The notes below the pieces were generated by a model. That model was not told where the DNA came from and did no database searches. It worked only from the letters and a program-made list of their open reading frames with translations. Positions 10,912-21,227 of a stretch of DNA of 64,000 nt are shown here, in pieces. Positions within the stretch are counted from its first letter, which is position 1; each line of letters begins with the position of its first letter. This stretch comes from Turritopsis dohrnii (taxonomy: Eukaryota > Cnidaria > Hydrozoa > Anthoathecata > Oceaniidae). Position numbers and translations under genes: made by a program. Where the stretch lies: contig BQMF02000270.1 of the NCBI GenBank assembly GCA_027922465.2, positions 62,001 to 126,000 of the forward strand, written 5' to 3'.

Positions 10912-11548
10912 AACGCTCTCTCTCCAAAGCGAATCGGGGACAGAAAAGGCTTGAATGAAGGCAGGAACACTTCAACTCAACAGGGAGTCCCCCAGGAACG
11001 AGTCCTGGTCTTCTCGCAGAGCACGAATGAGTCAGAAAGAAAAAGATTGCGTTAAGTGTAAAAGCCGGCTCACAAGAATAAGATGAGCGAGCCTTACGGG
11101 AATGACTTTCACACAGAGAGAATTTTTTTTTTTAATCAAAGAGATAACCTGTTTCCCTTTGAAGTCTTGATTTCGTTGAAAAATTGAATGCAGAGGTGAA
11201 TGGTTTGGTATCAATCGGTTTTCCGTCTTTCGCGAACAATTGATTTCCAATGATTCTTTTCGCCACGATTGCTACACGTCCGTTACGTCCGCCATCTTTT
11301 CAATTTAAAAAACTGGAATTAGAAGCTGATATGATGATGATATGTTAGTGAAGTTCCACAGTTGCTCAATTGCATCCCCAATTGAACGCGACGTTTTTGG
11401 GGAAATATCTCAAGAACCAATAGGGATAACTGACGTTTTTTGGGGTCAGCGATACGGGTGATGGGGTAACGCATCATTTGGGCCTAGATTTTATTTGGTA
11501 CTGCGGATATGACGTCATCGAAATCTTTGATCAGTGATATCTCTCTAA

Positions 11549-12325
11549 AGGCTGAAATACACTATCATTTTTCAATGATCATTTTTCAATGATCATTGAA
11601 AAATGACAGTGTATTCAGAAAAAAATGTCATTTTTTACACTCTAATTTTCAATGACATTGAAAAATGATAAGTTGAACATGTTCAACTTTTAATTTTTCA
11701 ATGTCATTTTTTTTCTATTGTTTCGAATCGAATCTATTGTTTTCGCGCACGTGTTCGGTTCACGCGATGTGATTTTAGACGCTAACATAAACGAAAACAA
11801 CATTTTGAAGACTTTTACACGCGAAAATGACGACGTGAGAAGCAACTGAAACATTTATTGAAATTTGGAGGAGTCAACCAAGTTTTAATCGCATGTAAAC
11901 GGCTTCGCAAAATTCAGGGATGAACTGGGACAATGTGCTTTAAGTTGAACAGGGATTGGGTCTCGTGTTTTTTTCGTAATATGAACGTCTATGAGATGAA
12001 GCAGCTCATCGAAAATACTCGGTGGCATTCTTAAAAATCTCGTATATTCTGCGATTTCCCCCACTCGTAGTTCATGCATGAGGGTATTATAGATGCCAAG
12101 TTTATTTCGTCTATATAGCTATGCCTTTACCCATGCACTTCTTTCTTTTGATTTTCTGCGTTCAACTTTCTTTTTTGATAACGACAGCAGCTGCTGTTTC
12201 TTCCTCAGAGTCCATGTTTGTAATTTTCAATGATAGTGTATTCGCGCCAAAATTTTTAATTTCCAATGTCATTGGAATGTATCATTGAAAAATGATCATT
12301 GAAAAATGATAGTGTATTTCAGCCT
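11549..12325 (-). mobile_element. Non-autonomous PIF/Harbinger element with 45-bp TIRs and TAA target duplication
   Basis: The left end AGGCTGAAATACACTATCAT and the right end are inverse complements over about 45 bp. TAA stands directly outside each end (11546-11548 and 12326-12328), a target duplication of the TWA type made by PIF/Harbinger transposases. The termini are themselves built from repeated ATCATTTTTCAATG blocks. The interior retains the first part of a Harbinger transposase gene on the minus strand and lacks the catalytic part, so it is an internally deleted copy of 777 bp. The element cleanly splits the third tandem monomer. Confidence 0.87.
11885..12215 (-). pseudogene. PIF/Harbinger transposase, N-terminal fragment
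   Basis: Reading the minus strand from an ATG at 12215, an acidic start (MDSEEETAA) is followed after one frameshift and one stop by KSKERSAWVKA and then RRNKLGIYNTLMHEL and FLRMPPSIFDELLHLI. The last two phrases are the conserved region ahead of the DDE core in Harbinger transposases. The fragment ends after about 100 residues at RDPIPVQLKAHC, before any catalytic Asp. It supports the assignment of the surrounding 777-bp element. Confidence 0.75.
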
Positions 12326-12500
12326 TAACGGTTGGTCGGAGCGAAACGGTCCCATACACTTTTATGATCAGTTTTTCGAGCTCTACATTATAGGTACACT
12401 TATGAGTTGCGATTCTATGATTTATTTTTACGTCACGGGGTACGTACACGGGATTTGACCTAATGTTTTCGAAGTAAAGTTTGGTAAAAAGTTTTTACCC

Positions 12501-12723
12501 TGGATACTATTCAGCAGTGATTTTACGAAGGGCTCTTACATCATTGGAACTTTGGCTCAAATGTGAATTAATTGGCGAATACCCTCTGTTGCTAGAAAAC
12601 AGTTACTGAAGATCTTGGGAAATATTAAAAAGGCAAATACTTGGTGATTTGTTTTTTAAAATCCAATGAATAGGATGTTCGCTTTTCAAGAGAAAAGGGA
12701 GACATCATAGTAAGTCCTCCCTC
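12501..12723. other. Short spacer, nothing recognised
   Basis: This stretch lies between the end of the third tandem monomer and the left LTR remnant of the BEL/Pao element. It ends in a C-rich run and holds no credible open frame. Confidence 0.4.
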
Positions 12724-12860
12724 CCCCTTTTTGCTTGCTATTATGGGCTTCCAGGTTGGCGATGCAAGTACTGTTTATTTTGTTCTTAAGTAATCGAACA
12801 TATACAAGTTTGATTCTCGATAGATTTGTTATATTCACGATATCGAACATACACAAAACA
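12724..12860 (+). repeat. Left LTR remnant of the BEL/Pao element
   Basis: This 137-bp segment (CTTGCTATTATGGGCTTCC through CACGATATCGAACATACACA and ending ACACAAAACA) is repeated in the same orientation at 18296-18430 with a handful of changes. It corresponds to the downstream half of the right LTR. The upstream half (as at 18152-18295) is missing or replaced on this side. Confidence 0.75.
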
Positions 12861-13123
12861 TTCCATTACTGTTCCCTACTTCAAAGAATTATTTGGAAAC
12901 AAACTTTTAGAAGAATAACCTTGTTATGCTGTTTTATTGTATTGGATAAAATGTTTGGTTTGGTATAATACTTTGTGTTTTGGAAAAAAGCAAGTCACCA
13001 TTTTATGTGGATGTGCTACTTCATCCCTGACGTTAAAGTTTAAAGGTGTTGGTGTCAACAAATCAATCGTTTTGAGTTAGTTACTTTATACCTGGATCTA
13101 CTATCAGACTTTTCCGTGAAAAC

Positions 13124-14252
13124 TTGATGTCATCAGAAGTGGAAGAAGTGAAATCCCGGCGTACCGTGGCTAAGCAACGGTTTACGAGGTGCCGGAACAA
13201 TCTATTAGACGGTGTACGCAAACGTATCCTAACAAAAACTGTATCAAGCAGATTTGCTGATTTGAAAAATGCGTGGAGCGTAGTTCAGGAAAGACATGAG
13301 CAGTACATCACTTTAGAGATACTAGCGAAGATCACGAAAGCTGGATTCTTGAACTGAGCACAATATATTGTCAAGCGGAAGAAGAAACTGACTGTTACCT
13401 GGAAGAGACGAAAAGTGATGAGAAACAAAAGGAAGCTACGAGAAGGAAAAATGAGAAGCAGTTGAAAGGAAATCAAGAAAAAGAAAAAGCCTTGAAGAAA
13501 AAATTGAGAGACCAAGAAGTATGGAAAGAAGAAGAGTGAATTAAAGTGAAAAAGGTGTTACAGACAAGTAAAAAAACTATCGAGGAAGAAAGTATAAGCA
13601 GCAAGATCAAATCGGAACTTTTAAAGGAAGCTAAAGGACAAATAAAATCATTAATGGAATCACTTGAAAGTGCGCATCACAAGTACTTTAGCTACTCACT
13701 ACTGAAGTTGATAGAAAGTTTGAGAGAGAATGGATGGCATCAGTATGGGATTAAGTGAATACAGTTTGTCACAAGATCGATTTACTTGTCTGCAGTCAGA
13801 ATACGGATGAAAGGTCATTAGAAAGAGTTCAGACGAAATTGGACGAATGTTCAGCCATTCGCTTAGACAAACTCCATTTTAAAACATTCAATGGCGACGT
13901 GAGGAAGTATCCTTGTTTCAAAAAGGACTTTGAAACCCATATTAAACTGCGTTGTAGACCTTCTCAAATAGCATTTGTGCTGAAGTCATACTTATCGGAA
14001 AACATTAAAGACGAAGTTGATAATCTAGGAGACGACATCGACCTAATTTGGGATCGCCTAAACAAGAAGTACGGCGACCAAGGAAAGCTTGTGGACGTAA
14101 TCATGGCTGAGATAAAATCTATACATAGACATTCTGATGATGATGACCAGGGTATCCTAAAAATGGTCAACGTCATTGAAAATGCTCACCGAGATTTATG
14201 TCGACTTCACTTTCAGAAAGTGAAATTAACAACTCTACCATTGTTTCTATGA
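13124..14252 (+). pseudogene. BEL/Pao gag region (DUF1759-like), frameshifted
   Basis: Three reading frames are needed. The first (13124-13330) encodes a basic helical N-terminus (SRRTVAKQRFTRCRNNL) and continues one frame over after a shift near 13310 as a long Lys/Glu-rich coiled coil (through about 13535). The next pieces include LDKLHFKTFNGDVRKYPCFKKDF and IDLIWDRLNKKYGDQGKLVDV, the conserved core of Pao gag proteins, where L-x-F-x-G precedes W/F-x-x-F. Gag proteins assemble the particle in which reverse transcription takes place. The frame at 13755-14252 ends by frameshift at CRLHFQKVKL. Confidence 0.75.
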
Positions 14253-14437
14253 TAGAGGAGTGTCTGCCGCAAGAGATGGAGAAGGGATGGATAAAAATTG
14301 TAACAGGAGAAGAAAGACATGAGATAACCAGAAGCAAATTTCCATATTTATTGAAATTCCTGTTGCAGTACCGCGAACGAATTGAGTACAAAACATCTGA
14401 TCTAAGAACAACAGTTGCATTTCATGGGTAAGTTAAT

Positions 14438-15349
14438 ATGGGAAGTGCGACGGTAAAAAAGAAGCAACGCTGTTGGATACACCAGTCAAATGGAGATCAT
14501 CCGATATGGAGGTGCAGAGAGTTTGAAAGTAAATCTCCCCATGAAAGAGCCCAATTAGTAAAAGAGAATAAAGCATGTTATGCTTGTTTAGCAGTTGGAC
14601 ATACAGTCGCTGAGTGTCAACGAAACTTCCGTTGCAAAGAGAATTCCTGTGGCAAACCAAATCACAAACTCCTGCACGAAGCTTTCACATCCGGAATCTC
14701 GTGTCATAATCAACAGACCAAAACAGAGAACAACACCATGTTACAACTGCAGAAAATATACGCTGGTAGCGAGTTCGGAAAAAAGGCCAATATAAACGTC
14801 TTATGGGACGGAGGAAGTACACTTTCGTTTATAACATTCGATAGAGCTAAACAGCTTAAGTTGTTTAGAAGAAAGATAAAGCTCATAGTTGTAAAGGTTG
14901 GTGGTCAAGAAGAAGAGTTGGTGTCCGAAGAATATGAGTTAACATTGTTCGACAAAGAAAAGAAAGCAGTTAAAATTTACGTATATGGAATTGAAAAGAT
15001 TTCGACTAGTATCTCGTACATCAAAGTGAACGACCTCTTACCCTTGTTTAACATAAACAGACCTACTTTTGTCGATCGTCCATGTGCAGGGCAAATAGAT
15101 TGTCTGATTGGATATCAATATGCTGCATATCATCCTGTAAGGAAAGAAGCCGTTGGCCATACGTTACTCCTCGAAAATAGATTTGGATATGTCATTGGTG
15201 GATCAAACCAAGATTTAAAAGAGAATACACGTATTATGATAAAGCATGCAGATGTGTTTCACGTAGATGTTAAATTAGACGATTTCTACAACATAGAGAA
15301 GCTCGGGGTAGAGTGTTCTCCTCGCTGTGGATCTTGTAAGTGCGGATAG
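14438..15349 (+). pseudogene. BEL/Pao zinc knuckle and aspartic protease region
   Basis: The segment opens with CWIHQSNGDHPIWRCREF and a Cys/His array (CYACLAVGHTVAEC, then CGKPNHKLLH), the knuckles that precede the protease in Pao polyproteins. The protease follows at about residues 110-270 with VLWDGGSTLSFI; the usual catalytic motif is D-[ST]-G-S, so the middle residue here is Gly. The frame stops at 15349 (CGSCKCG) and the polyprotein continues in another frame at 15371. DUF1758-like retropepsins cleave the polyprotein during particle maturation; this one is unlikely to be functional. Confidence 0.72.
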
Positions 15350-15370
15350 TGTCAAGCTGGTGGAAAGAAT

Positions 15371-16664
15371 ATGTCATTGAAAGAGGAAAAAGAATTAAAG
15401 TTAATCGAGAAAAACCTTACATTCAAGAAAGAAAGAAATAGATGGCTTGTACAATACCCTTGGATTAAAGACCCCAATCTGCTACCTGATAATAAACGTG
15501 CTGCACTTGCAAGACTGAAATCATTGGAAAAAAGATTGAGACAGAATTCAGAAATTGCTGAGCTATATCAAAGACAGATAGACGACATGTTGGCTAGAGG
15601 GGTAGCAAGAAAACTGGCAGAATCAGAGTTAAGCAATTATTCTGGCCCCGTCCACTACATTTCTCATCACCCCGTGATGAAGCCAGAATCGAAGAGTACT
15701 CCATGCAGAGTAGTTTTCAACAGTAGTGCAAGCTGTAATGGGCACATCCTGAACGATTATTGGGTTAAAGGTCCAGATATGCTAAATAACTTACTGGGAA
15801 TTCTTTTGAGATTTCGGGAAGAAAGAGTGGCTTTTGTTGGTGATATCTCAAAGATGTACCATTCCGTAGATATATCACTGACCGATCAAATGACACACAG
15901 ATTTCTTTGGAGAAATTATCGAACAAAAGACTCTCCAGACACATACGCAATGACCGCAGTAAATATGGGAGATCGACCATCAGCGTCCATTGCCATTGCT
16001 GCTATGAGAAAAACAGCTGAGATGAACAAAAGCGATTATCCCAAAGCTGTTGAAACCATCATCTCGAATAGCTCACTGTATGGATGGCATCCCAGAAAGC
16101 GTCCCCACAATAAGTGAAGCAAAAACCATTATGGAAGATATTGAATCCGTAATCGCGACAGGAGGTTTCAGCATGAAGGAGTGGGTAGTATCCGACAATC
16201 CACAGGAAGATTCTGAAATCTCGATAGATCAGAAAGCTGTACAGTTCTTAACAGGAAAATCGAAAGGAAAACCAAGTACCGATCGTGTGCTTGGTATGAT
16301 GTGGAATTCGGAAAATAACATTTTGGAGTACAATATCCATCGCAACATTGGAAATGAACCCGGACATCCAATACCTGTTCACATTACCAAAAGAATGATT
16401 CTGTTACACGTCAACTCGATATATGATCCACTAGGTCTTATAGCACCCTTCACAGTGAAAGCGAAAATCATGTTGCGCAAATTATGGGCACGAGATCTAC
16501 AACTAGATTGGGATGATCCCGTGCCAGACTACTTTAAGAAAGAATGGATCCAGTTCTTTAACGAAGCAAGCTTTTTGAAAGACCTACAGTTTAAACGAAG
16601 TATGAAACCAGATAACGCCGTAGGAAATCCCATCGATGCTCGTATGCTCCAAGTTATCTCGTGA
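15371..16664 (+). pseudogene. BEL/Pao reverse transcriptase with damaged active site
   Basis: The first frame (15371-16075) covers the RT fingers and palm: NRWLVQYPWIKDPNLLPDN, CRVVFNSSASCNGHILND, motif A FVGDISKMYHSVDI and motif B MGDRPSASIAIAAM. The second frame (from about 16075 to 16664) starts at the active-site loop and continues through SEAKTIMEDIESVIATGGF and NSIYDPLGLIAPFTVKAKI, the connection to RNase H. Where the family has Y-[VM]-D-D, this copy reads CMDG, so the second catalytic Asp is Gly. The frameshift sits beside that site, near 16070-16080. Both lesions indicate a dead polymerase. Confidence 0.82.
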
Positions 16665-16763
16665 TCGTAGTAGTTGGTGGATTCCAACAGGAATCACAAT
16701 AACATCACGTCGGAGATGGATTTCTCTGCAACACTAGTTACATATCGATAATGAGGATTGAAT

Positions 16764-16842
16764 ACCATGAACCGGTAGCTTAGTTGGTAGAGCGATAGGA
16801 CTAGAATTCCTAGGTCGTGGGTTCAAATCCCGCCCATCTTGG
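16764..16842 (+). repeat. tRNA-like insertion (pseudo-tRNA or SINE head) inside the BEL/Pao element
   Basis: An A box (TAGCTTAGTTGG, 16776-16787) and a B box (GGTTCAAATCC, 16820-16830) match the internal RNA polymerase III promoter closely. A D-arm (GCTT/GAGC), an anticodon stem TAGGA/TCCTA with the loop CTAGAAT, and a T-arm GTGGG/CCCGC can be drawn. The acceptor arms (around ACCATGAACCGG and CCATCTTGG) pair poorly, and there is an extra base between the D and anticodon stems. It is therefore not a credible functional tRNA gene. It lies where RNase H coding sequence should join, between the frames ending at 16664 and starting at 16839. Confidence 0.65.
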
Positions 16843-18134
16843 TTGTATTTTCGGACGGTTCAGGAGAAGCCTATGGCACCGCAGCATATATACAGTGGAA
16901 ATTAAATGGTGGATCTTGTGAAGCAAACCTCATTACTGCTAACAACCGTATCGCTCCTGTTAAAATTGTTGACATCGTTCGATTAGAGTTATGCGGAGTT
17001 ATGCAGTTACTGGTAAACGAATACGTTCTTTTATACTTAAAGAATCAAAATATCATTTTGGGCATTCGAAAGATCGTTGAAAGGATAATAAGCAAATGCG
17101 TGAAGTGCAAAATTAAGATGAAGAGGCTTTCGCAGCAAGTCATGGCACCGCTCCCAGAAGACCGTTTGAAACCACAGCCGCCGTTTTCATCAACGGGAAT
17201 CGATTTTTTCGGTCCTTACGCGATTAAAGGCGAAGTTCAGAAAAGAACTCGTGGAAAATGTTATGGAGTCATCTTTACTTGCCTAGCATCACGTGCAGTG
17301 CACTGTGACTTCAGCCACAACTATTCAACAGATGCATTTTTGCAGGTACTACGTCGTTTCTCAAGTGTCCGTGGTTGGCCAAGTTTGGTAAGAAGCGATA
17401 ATGGCAGCCAGCTGCAAGCAGCTTCTAAAGAGTTAAGAGATGCTATCAAAGATTTGGATTGGGAGCTACTTCTTACATATGGTGCACAGAATGGGTTTGA
17501 ATGGAAGTTTTCAGCTGCAGATGCGCAATGGCACAATGGAGCAACAGAAGCATTAATTAAACCCATTAAGAGAGCATTGAATGCAGCTGTTGGTGAGTCC
17601 ATTTTAACTTTTAGCGAATTACAAACTGTTATGTTTGAAGCAGCACAACTTGTTAACCAGAGACCTATTGGAACACATCCTAAAGCTCCAGCAGACGGGA
17701 CTTACCTGTTCCCAAACGACTTGTTGCTTGGTAGATGCACTGCTAGGGTACCACAAGGACCATTCCAGGAAAGAACAACCATGCAACATAGGTTAGATTT
17801 TATTCAAGACATAGTTAATAGGTTTTGGAAGAAGTGGCACAGAGACGTGTTTCCGTCACTAGTTGTCCGTGAAAAATGGCATGTGGAAAAGAGAGATATC
17901 AAAGTTGGTGACACCGTCTTATTACAAGACAGTAATGCTGTTCGTGGTGAATGGAGGATGGGATTAGTTACTCAGGTATTTCCCAGTGAAGACAAAAGGA
18001 TCAGACGAGTTATAGTTTCGTACAAGAACCACCGACAAGATGAACACGTAATCGATTACAAAGGAGTCAAGTATACAAATGTCGAACGACCGGTACAGCG
18101 TTTAATTGTTTTAGTTGCTGTTGACGATAACTAA
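16839..18134 (+). pseudogene. BEL/Pao RNase H start, integrase and DUF5641-like domain
   Basis: The frame opens with VVFSDGSGEAYGTAAYIQW and RLELCG, the first catalytic Asp and Glu of a Pao RNase H. It then jumps directly to a stretch preceding the integrase zinc site (IISKCVKCKI), so roughly two hundred residues are missing. The integrase core carries its three acids in GIDFFGPYA, RSDNGSQ and NGATEALI. The C-terminal domain (WHRDVFPSLVVREKWH, VGDTVLLQDSNAVRGEWRMG) is the DUF5641-like tail usual in Pao elements. The segment after the jump is open to its stop at 18134. Just beyond it GTGGTGGGAG looks like the polypurine tract before the right LTR. Confidence 0.82.
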
Positions 18135-18151
18135 GCTTTGCGTGGTGGGAG

Positions 18152-18430
18152 TGTTTTGCGGATTTTCGATTATAATTGTGAGAACTTATATGACGAATTA
18201 CATGAGATAAATACGTGAAACAGAAGCAAGAAACCAGCTAGAAGTTAGACATAAACTGTATTATATTTGTTATGTTAACTAGAAACTATCAGTCACCCCT
18301 TTTGCTTGCTATTATGGGCTTCCAGGTTGGCGATGCAAGTACTGTTTATTTTGTTATTAGGTAATCGAAATATGCAAGTTTGATTCTCGATAGATTTGTT
18401 ATATTCACGATATCGAACATACACAAAACA
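18152..18430 (+). repeat. Right LTR of the BEL/Pao element
   Basis: It begins with TGTTTTGCGG directly after a purine tract and ends with ACACAAAACA, giving TG...CA ends. The second half (18296-18430) matches the left remnant at 12724-12860. The start is an inference from the purine tract and the TG. Confidence 0.65.
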
Positions 18431-18454
18431 ATACTTGATAGAGAGTATGTTAAT

Positions 18455-18828
18455 TCATTGGTGCCCAAGCTTTTGTTTGTACAAACGCACTAACTTTTCG
18501 ATTTCGTCATGCAAGTGGTAATGACTGTTATCCCTACAATTACAAGATCTTGCAGATACCATTTTCTCTGTTTTCCCCATTAAAATTTTCAGTAAAGTGG
18601 AAGTTTTATGTCTTTCGTCAGTAAGGTTTGGATAAGGATAATCGTTGGCTTCAATTAAGAAAGCACTATATTGATCTATACTTGACTGAAGCTCAAACGT
18701 TTCTGCAATGCAAAGCTTCTCAAGCGAAAATGGTTGAACCATCAGGAAATTATCAATCTTCTCTCTAAGTTTTTTCATGTCATATTCTTCGATAATCATT
18801 AGCATTGCGGTCAATTCACCATCATCAT
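18455..18828 (-). CDS. BTB/POZ domain protein, duplicated last exon (variant 2)
   Basis: This exon is a diverged paralogue of the 19699-20069 exon. Both have the same plan: an EEYDMKKLREKIDNFL helix pair like ADEYIMECIKDKIDYYL in variant 1, then an AETFELQSSIDQYSAF segment like AEEFKLKKSINRFRND, then CNCRDNSHYHLHDEIEKL like the CNC-H tail. An acceptor (TTTTTTGATAG) precedes it, and with the G from exon 1 the join again stays in frame (GAT). It could be a mutually exclusive terminal exon or the relic of a tandem gene copy whose first exon is lost. The BEL/Pao right LTR ends 24 bases past its stop. Confidence 0.7.
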
Positions 18829-19698
18829 CTATCAAAAAATTGAAATGCCTTTTAAAACATTCGGATAAATATATAGAATTCTCTTAATTCAATCAAGTTA
18901 AGTCATAAGTTGGAACTACAGGCTTTGTTTTATATGAATGGTTAAAAACATTAAAAGCATGCGCGAAATGTGATATTATCAAAGGGTCTGCGGCATTTTC
19001 AGTGCATTTTAAGGATCAGCATCTTACTTTTCATGGAGGCTGGTGAACTTTAACATTAATTTTCTTTCTAAAATTTTGAGTTATTTTTCTCACAACGTTG
19101 ACACTTAGATTATTGCTTTTAAGAATTCTGAATAGAATAAACAAAGATAATTACATGTAGGTGTTAAGTTTCGTGTGGAATGTGAGAAAACAGTAAAATT
19201 AATGGGAGAATGTGTTTTTTTCAGGATGTAGTATTATAACGCTAACATAAAAAGTAAAGTACATTCGATGATTGTAACACTGACTGAGGATGAAGATTGT
19301 TCGAATTATCAAATGTTCGAATCATCAAAATTTCATGGAAGACTGCTGAAAGGAAAAATAAATTTAAGCGAATGTTGGGATTATCGAGCAAAATCGAAAT
19401 TCGACTGTAAGTGTTTGATTGGCATGAAATGCAGAAAGGACTTTATCACTTATTTTTTTAAAAAAATTTATGTTACTCAGCACTTGCAATTCTAATGAAT
19501 AATTCTGTTCTGTTCTGCAAGGAGACTACGTTGTTGAACACCGCAATCTCCTGCATGGAATCATATCAGGTTAATGTAGAACTTCCATTTGTGAATTTAA
19601 CAAAGTTAAATTATACTTACATATTTAAAACAACATCAGAAAGAACATTGAGAGTAAAATAATAATAAATGATATCCGTCAGTAAATAACAAGTGTAA
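18829..19698. other. Interval between the two BTB last exons, no gene seen
   Basis: AT-rich sequence, intronic for variant 2 if both last exons are used. A short plus-strand open frame near 19268-19495 has no recognisable features. I see no repeats of note. Confidence 0.4.
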
Positions 19699-20069
19699 TT
19701 AATACTTTAATCGTTGTTCAGTGAAATTGATATGCTTTTCTAACCCGTATGCGTCGTAATGCACATGACTTCTAAATTCTTTTTGGCAATTACAATCTTC
19801 GTGAAGTGATTCTTTGACAATTTTGCATAGAACAAATCCTATCGATTCGACCGATAAATGACGTGCTAGGTCAATAAACCTACTGACTTTGCGCTCGCAG
19901 AAGTCGTTTCTAAAGCGATTGATACTTTTTTTCAATTTAAATTCTTCAGCCATGCTAATATTTTCAGCAGAAATTTCTTGTTGACATAAATAGTAATCGA
20001 TTTTGTCTTTGATGCATTCCATGATATATTCATCTGCCAACTCCAAGATAGCTCTGTAATGTTGTGTTT
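19699..20069 (-). CDS. BTB/POZ domain protein, last exon (variant 1)
   Basis: The acceptor TTTATTTCCAG ends at 20070, and the exon begins AAACACAAC. With the G left over from exon 1 it reads E-T-Q-H-Y-R-A-I-L-E-L-A-D-E-Y, the standard continuation of a BTB fold (the helix pair after the domain), then a BACK-like helical region (ENISMAEEFKLKKSINRF) and a Cys/His-containing tail (CNCQKEFRSHVHYDAYGLEK) to a stop at 19699. Spliced with exon 1 it gives a protein of about 210 residues. The intron (20070-21633) contains a SINE. The exon-level evidence is the intact splice signals and the phase match. Confidence 0.82.
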
Positions 20070-20908
20070 CTGGAAATAAAAATTTTGCAAAATTTGGACT
20101 AAAATTTCATGTTCTTCGTAGTAGTGTTATAGTGTTGCCTAGACTAATTGTACAACTAGTGACGCTTTACAACCAAACCATATTGTTTCTAGTAAAGTCG
20201 CTTATCCTTTCAGTGATTTTGAATGATCCACTATAGTTTTAAACTTATGCAAGTACAGGCGCACTTTTTAAAAAGATTAACGATTGCAAAAAGTAGAACA
20301 CTTGTTCGCTAGAGTTTCTCGCAATCACATTACTTTCTCGTAATCGCATTAGTTCCTCGCTTATTTATTACATCATAAATGAAATGGAGGACCAGCAGGT
20401 ACTCGACTGATATACGAAGTTTACAATGACAACAAAATATCTTTTTCATGGAGATTGAGCATTTCAAAAATAAAAACAGTTTTAAATTTTAAAATTCCCT
20501 GATAATGTTTATCCCAATTTATCCACCGCAGAAACTTTCATTCCCATTTCATTTAGACATTTTATTTGATTTCTGTGAAAGCAAGAAATACATTGCAAAC
20601 GGATTTGTATTTCTGGTGTCCAAACCTAGCGTTTTTTTTGAATTTCATGTGTAAGTATACATGGAACTTTGCGTACTACGTATGTCAGCGAAGAAATCAC
20701 TTTAAATTTCCATTTGGAGCTGAGGAGGAAACTGAGCTAAGCTGTACGTATCCAGAGCTTAAAAAGCATTACAGCCGACACATGAAACGAAGATCTATTT
20801 TTAGAAAGGCTTAAAAGAATCTCAGACTTTCTTTCGCTAAAAGTATGTATATAAAACATTTTCATTCTTCTGTTTACAAAACATTGAGAGCTTGTTTTTA
20901 GAAACCAT

Positions 20909-21227
20909 GAATTTATTTATTTATTTGGTATTGTTTTACGTGGCTGGCCACACTCAGTTGCTATTGCATCCGCTTTCCAGATGGGGCCACGGCTTAGGTT
21001 GGAGGCTCAGAAGTATTTGACACTCACATGAGTGACACGAACCCAGTCATGGGTCTGTGCTCTCCTGGATGACCTCCTGCGACACCCGATACATCATCTA
21101 CCCAATTTCCCTCACATGGCATGGTAATGGGACATTCACTTACGCATAGTGAATCACCGCCAAGGGGATTTGAACCACGACTTCTCGCATGAATTCCGAG
21201 AGTGATACCAACTATACTACGGCGAAA
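20909..21227 (-). mobile_element. tRNA-derived SINE (minus strand) in the BTB intron
   Basis: On the minus strand a tRNA-like head starts near 21227 with TCGCCGTAGTATAGTTGG. It contains an A box (21208-21219) and a B box (GGTTCAAATCC, complement at 21166-21176), and its 5' and 3' acceptor strands (TCGCCGT and TTGGCGG) can pair. A unique body of about 230 bp follows, and the unit ends with a short repeated tail made of ATAA blocks (plus strand ATTTATTTATTTATTT at 20910-20925). This is the standard tRNA-SINE plan. I could not find a clear target duplication. Confidence 0.78.

Larger units (their letters stand above)
7641..11357 (-). mobile_element. LINE with C-terminal restriction-like endonuclease (R2/R4-type group)
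   Basis: The element reads right to left. In element orientation it has a 5' leader (about 11357-10912), an N-terminal zinc finger, a reverse transcriptase, a Cys/His knuckle with restriction-like endonuclease, a short 3' UTR and a poly(A) tail of about 22 bases (7641-7662, T on the plus strand). It inserted into the third tandem monomer: the left flank ends at GGGGAATCA and the monomer resumes near ATTGCATCCCCAATTG at about 11358. The 5' boundary is accurate only to some 15 bases. One in-frame amber stop and one frameshift break the reading frame. Clade assignment rests on domain order only. Confidence 0.82.
11358..12500 (+). repeat. Third tandem monomer, resumed after the LINE and split again by a Harbinger MITE
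   Basis: The monomer interrupted at 7640 continues here (ATTGCATCCCCAATTGAACG, then AATATCTCAAGAACCAATAG and the GGGCCTAAATTTTATTTGG block), runs to 11548, is interrupted until 12328 by a transposon, and resumes with CGGAGCGAAACGGTCCCATAC. It fades out by about 12500. The order of breaks shows that both elements inserted after the tandem array had formed. Confidence 0.8.
12724..18430 (+). mobile_element. Decayed BEL/Pao LTR retrotransposon
   Basis: Gag (DUF1759-like), zinc knuckle, aspartic protease (DUF1758-like), reverse transcriptase, RNase H start, integrase and a C-terminal DUF5641-like domain follow in the Pao order between two copies of a terminal sequence. The coding region is broken by several frameshifts and stops, has a mutated RT active site and an internal loss between RNase H and integrase, and carries a foreign tRNA-like insertion. 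It cannot move by itself. The left terminal repeat is shorter than the right one, so the exact left boundary and any target duplication are undetermined. Confidence 0.87.

Noticed and set aside
16764..16842. Functional tRNA gene
   Set aside because: The acceptor stem does not pair and an extra base separates the D and anticodon stems; it is kept as a tRNA-like relic only.
20566..20814. Plus-strand open frame in the BTB intron
   Set aside because: No domain, no splice context and a composition typical of AT-rich non-coding DNA.
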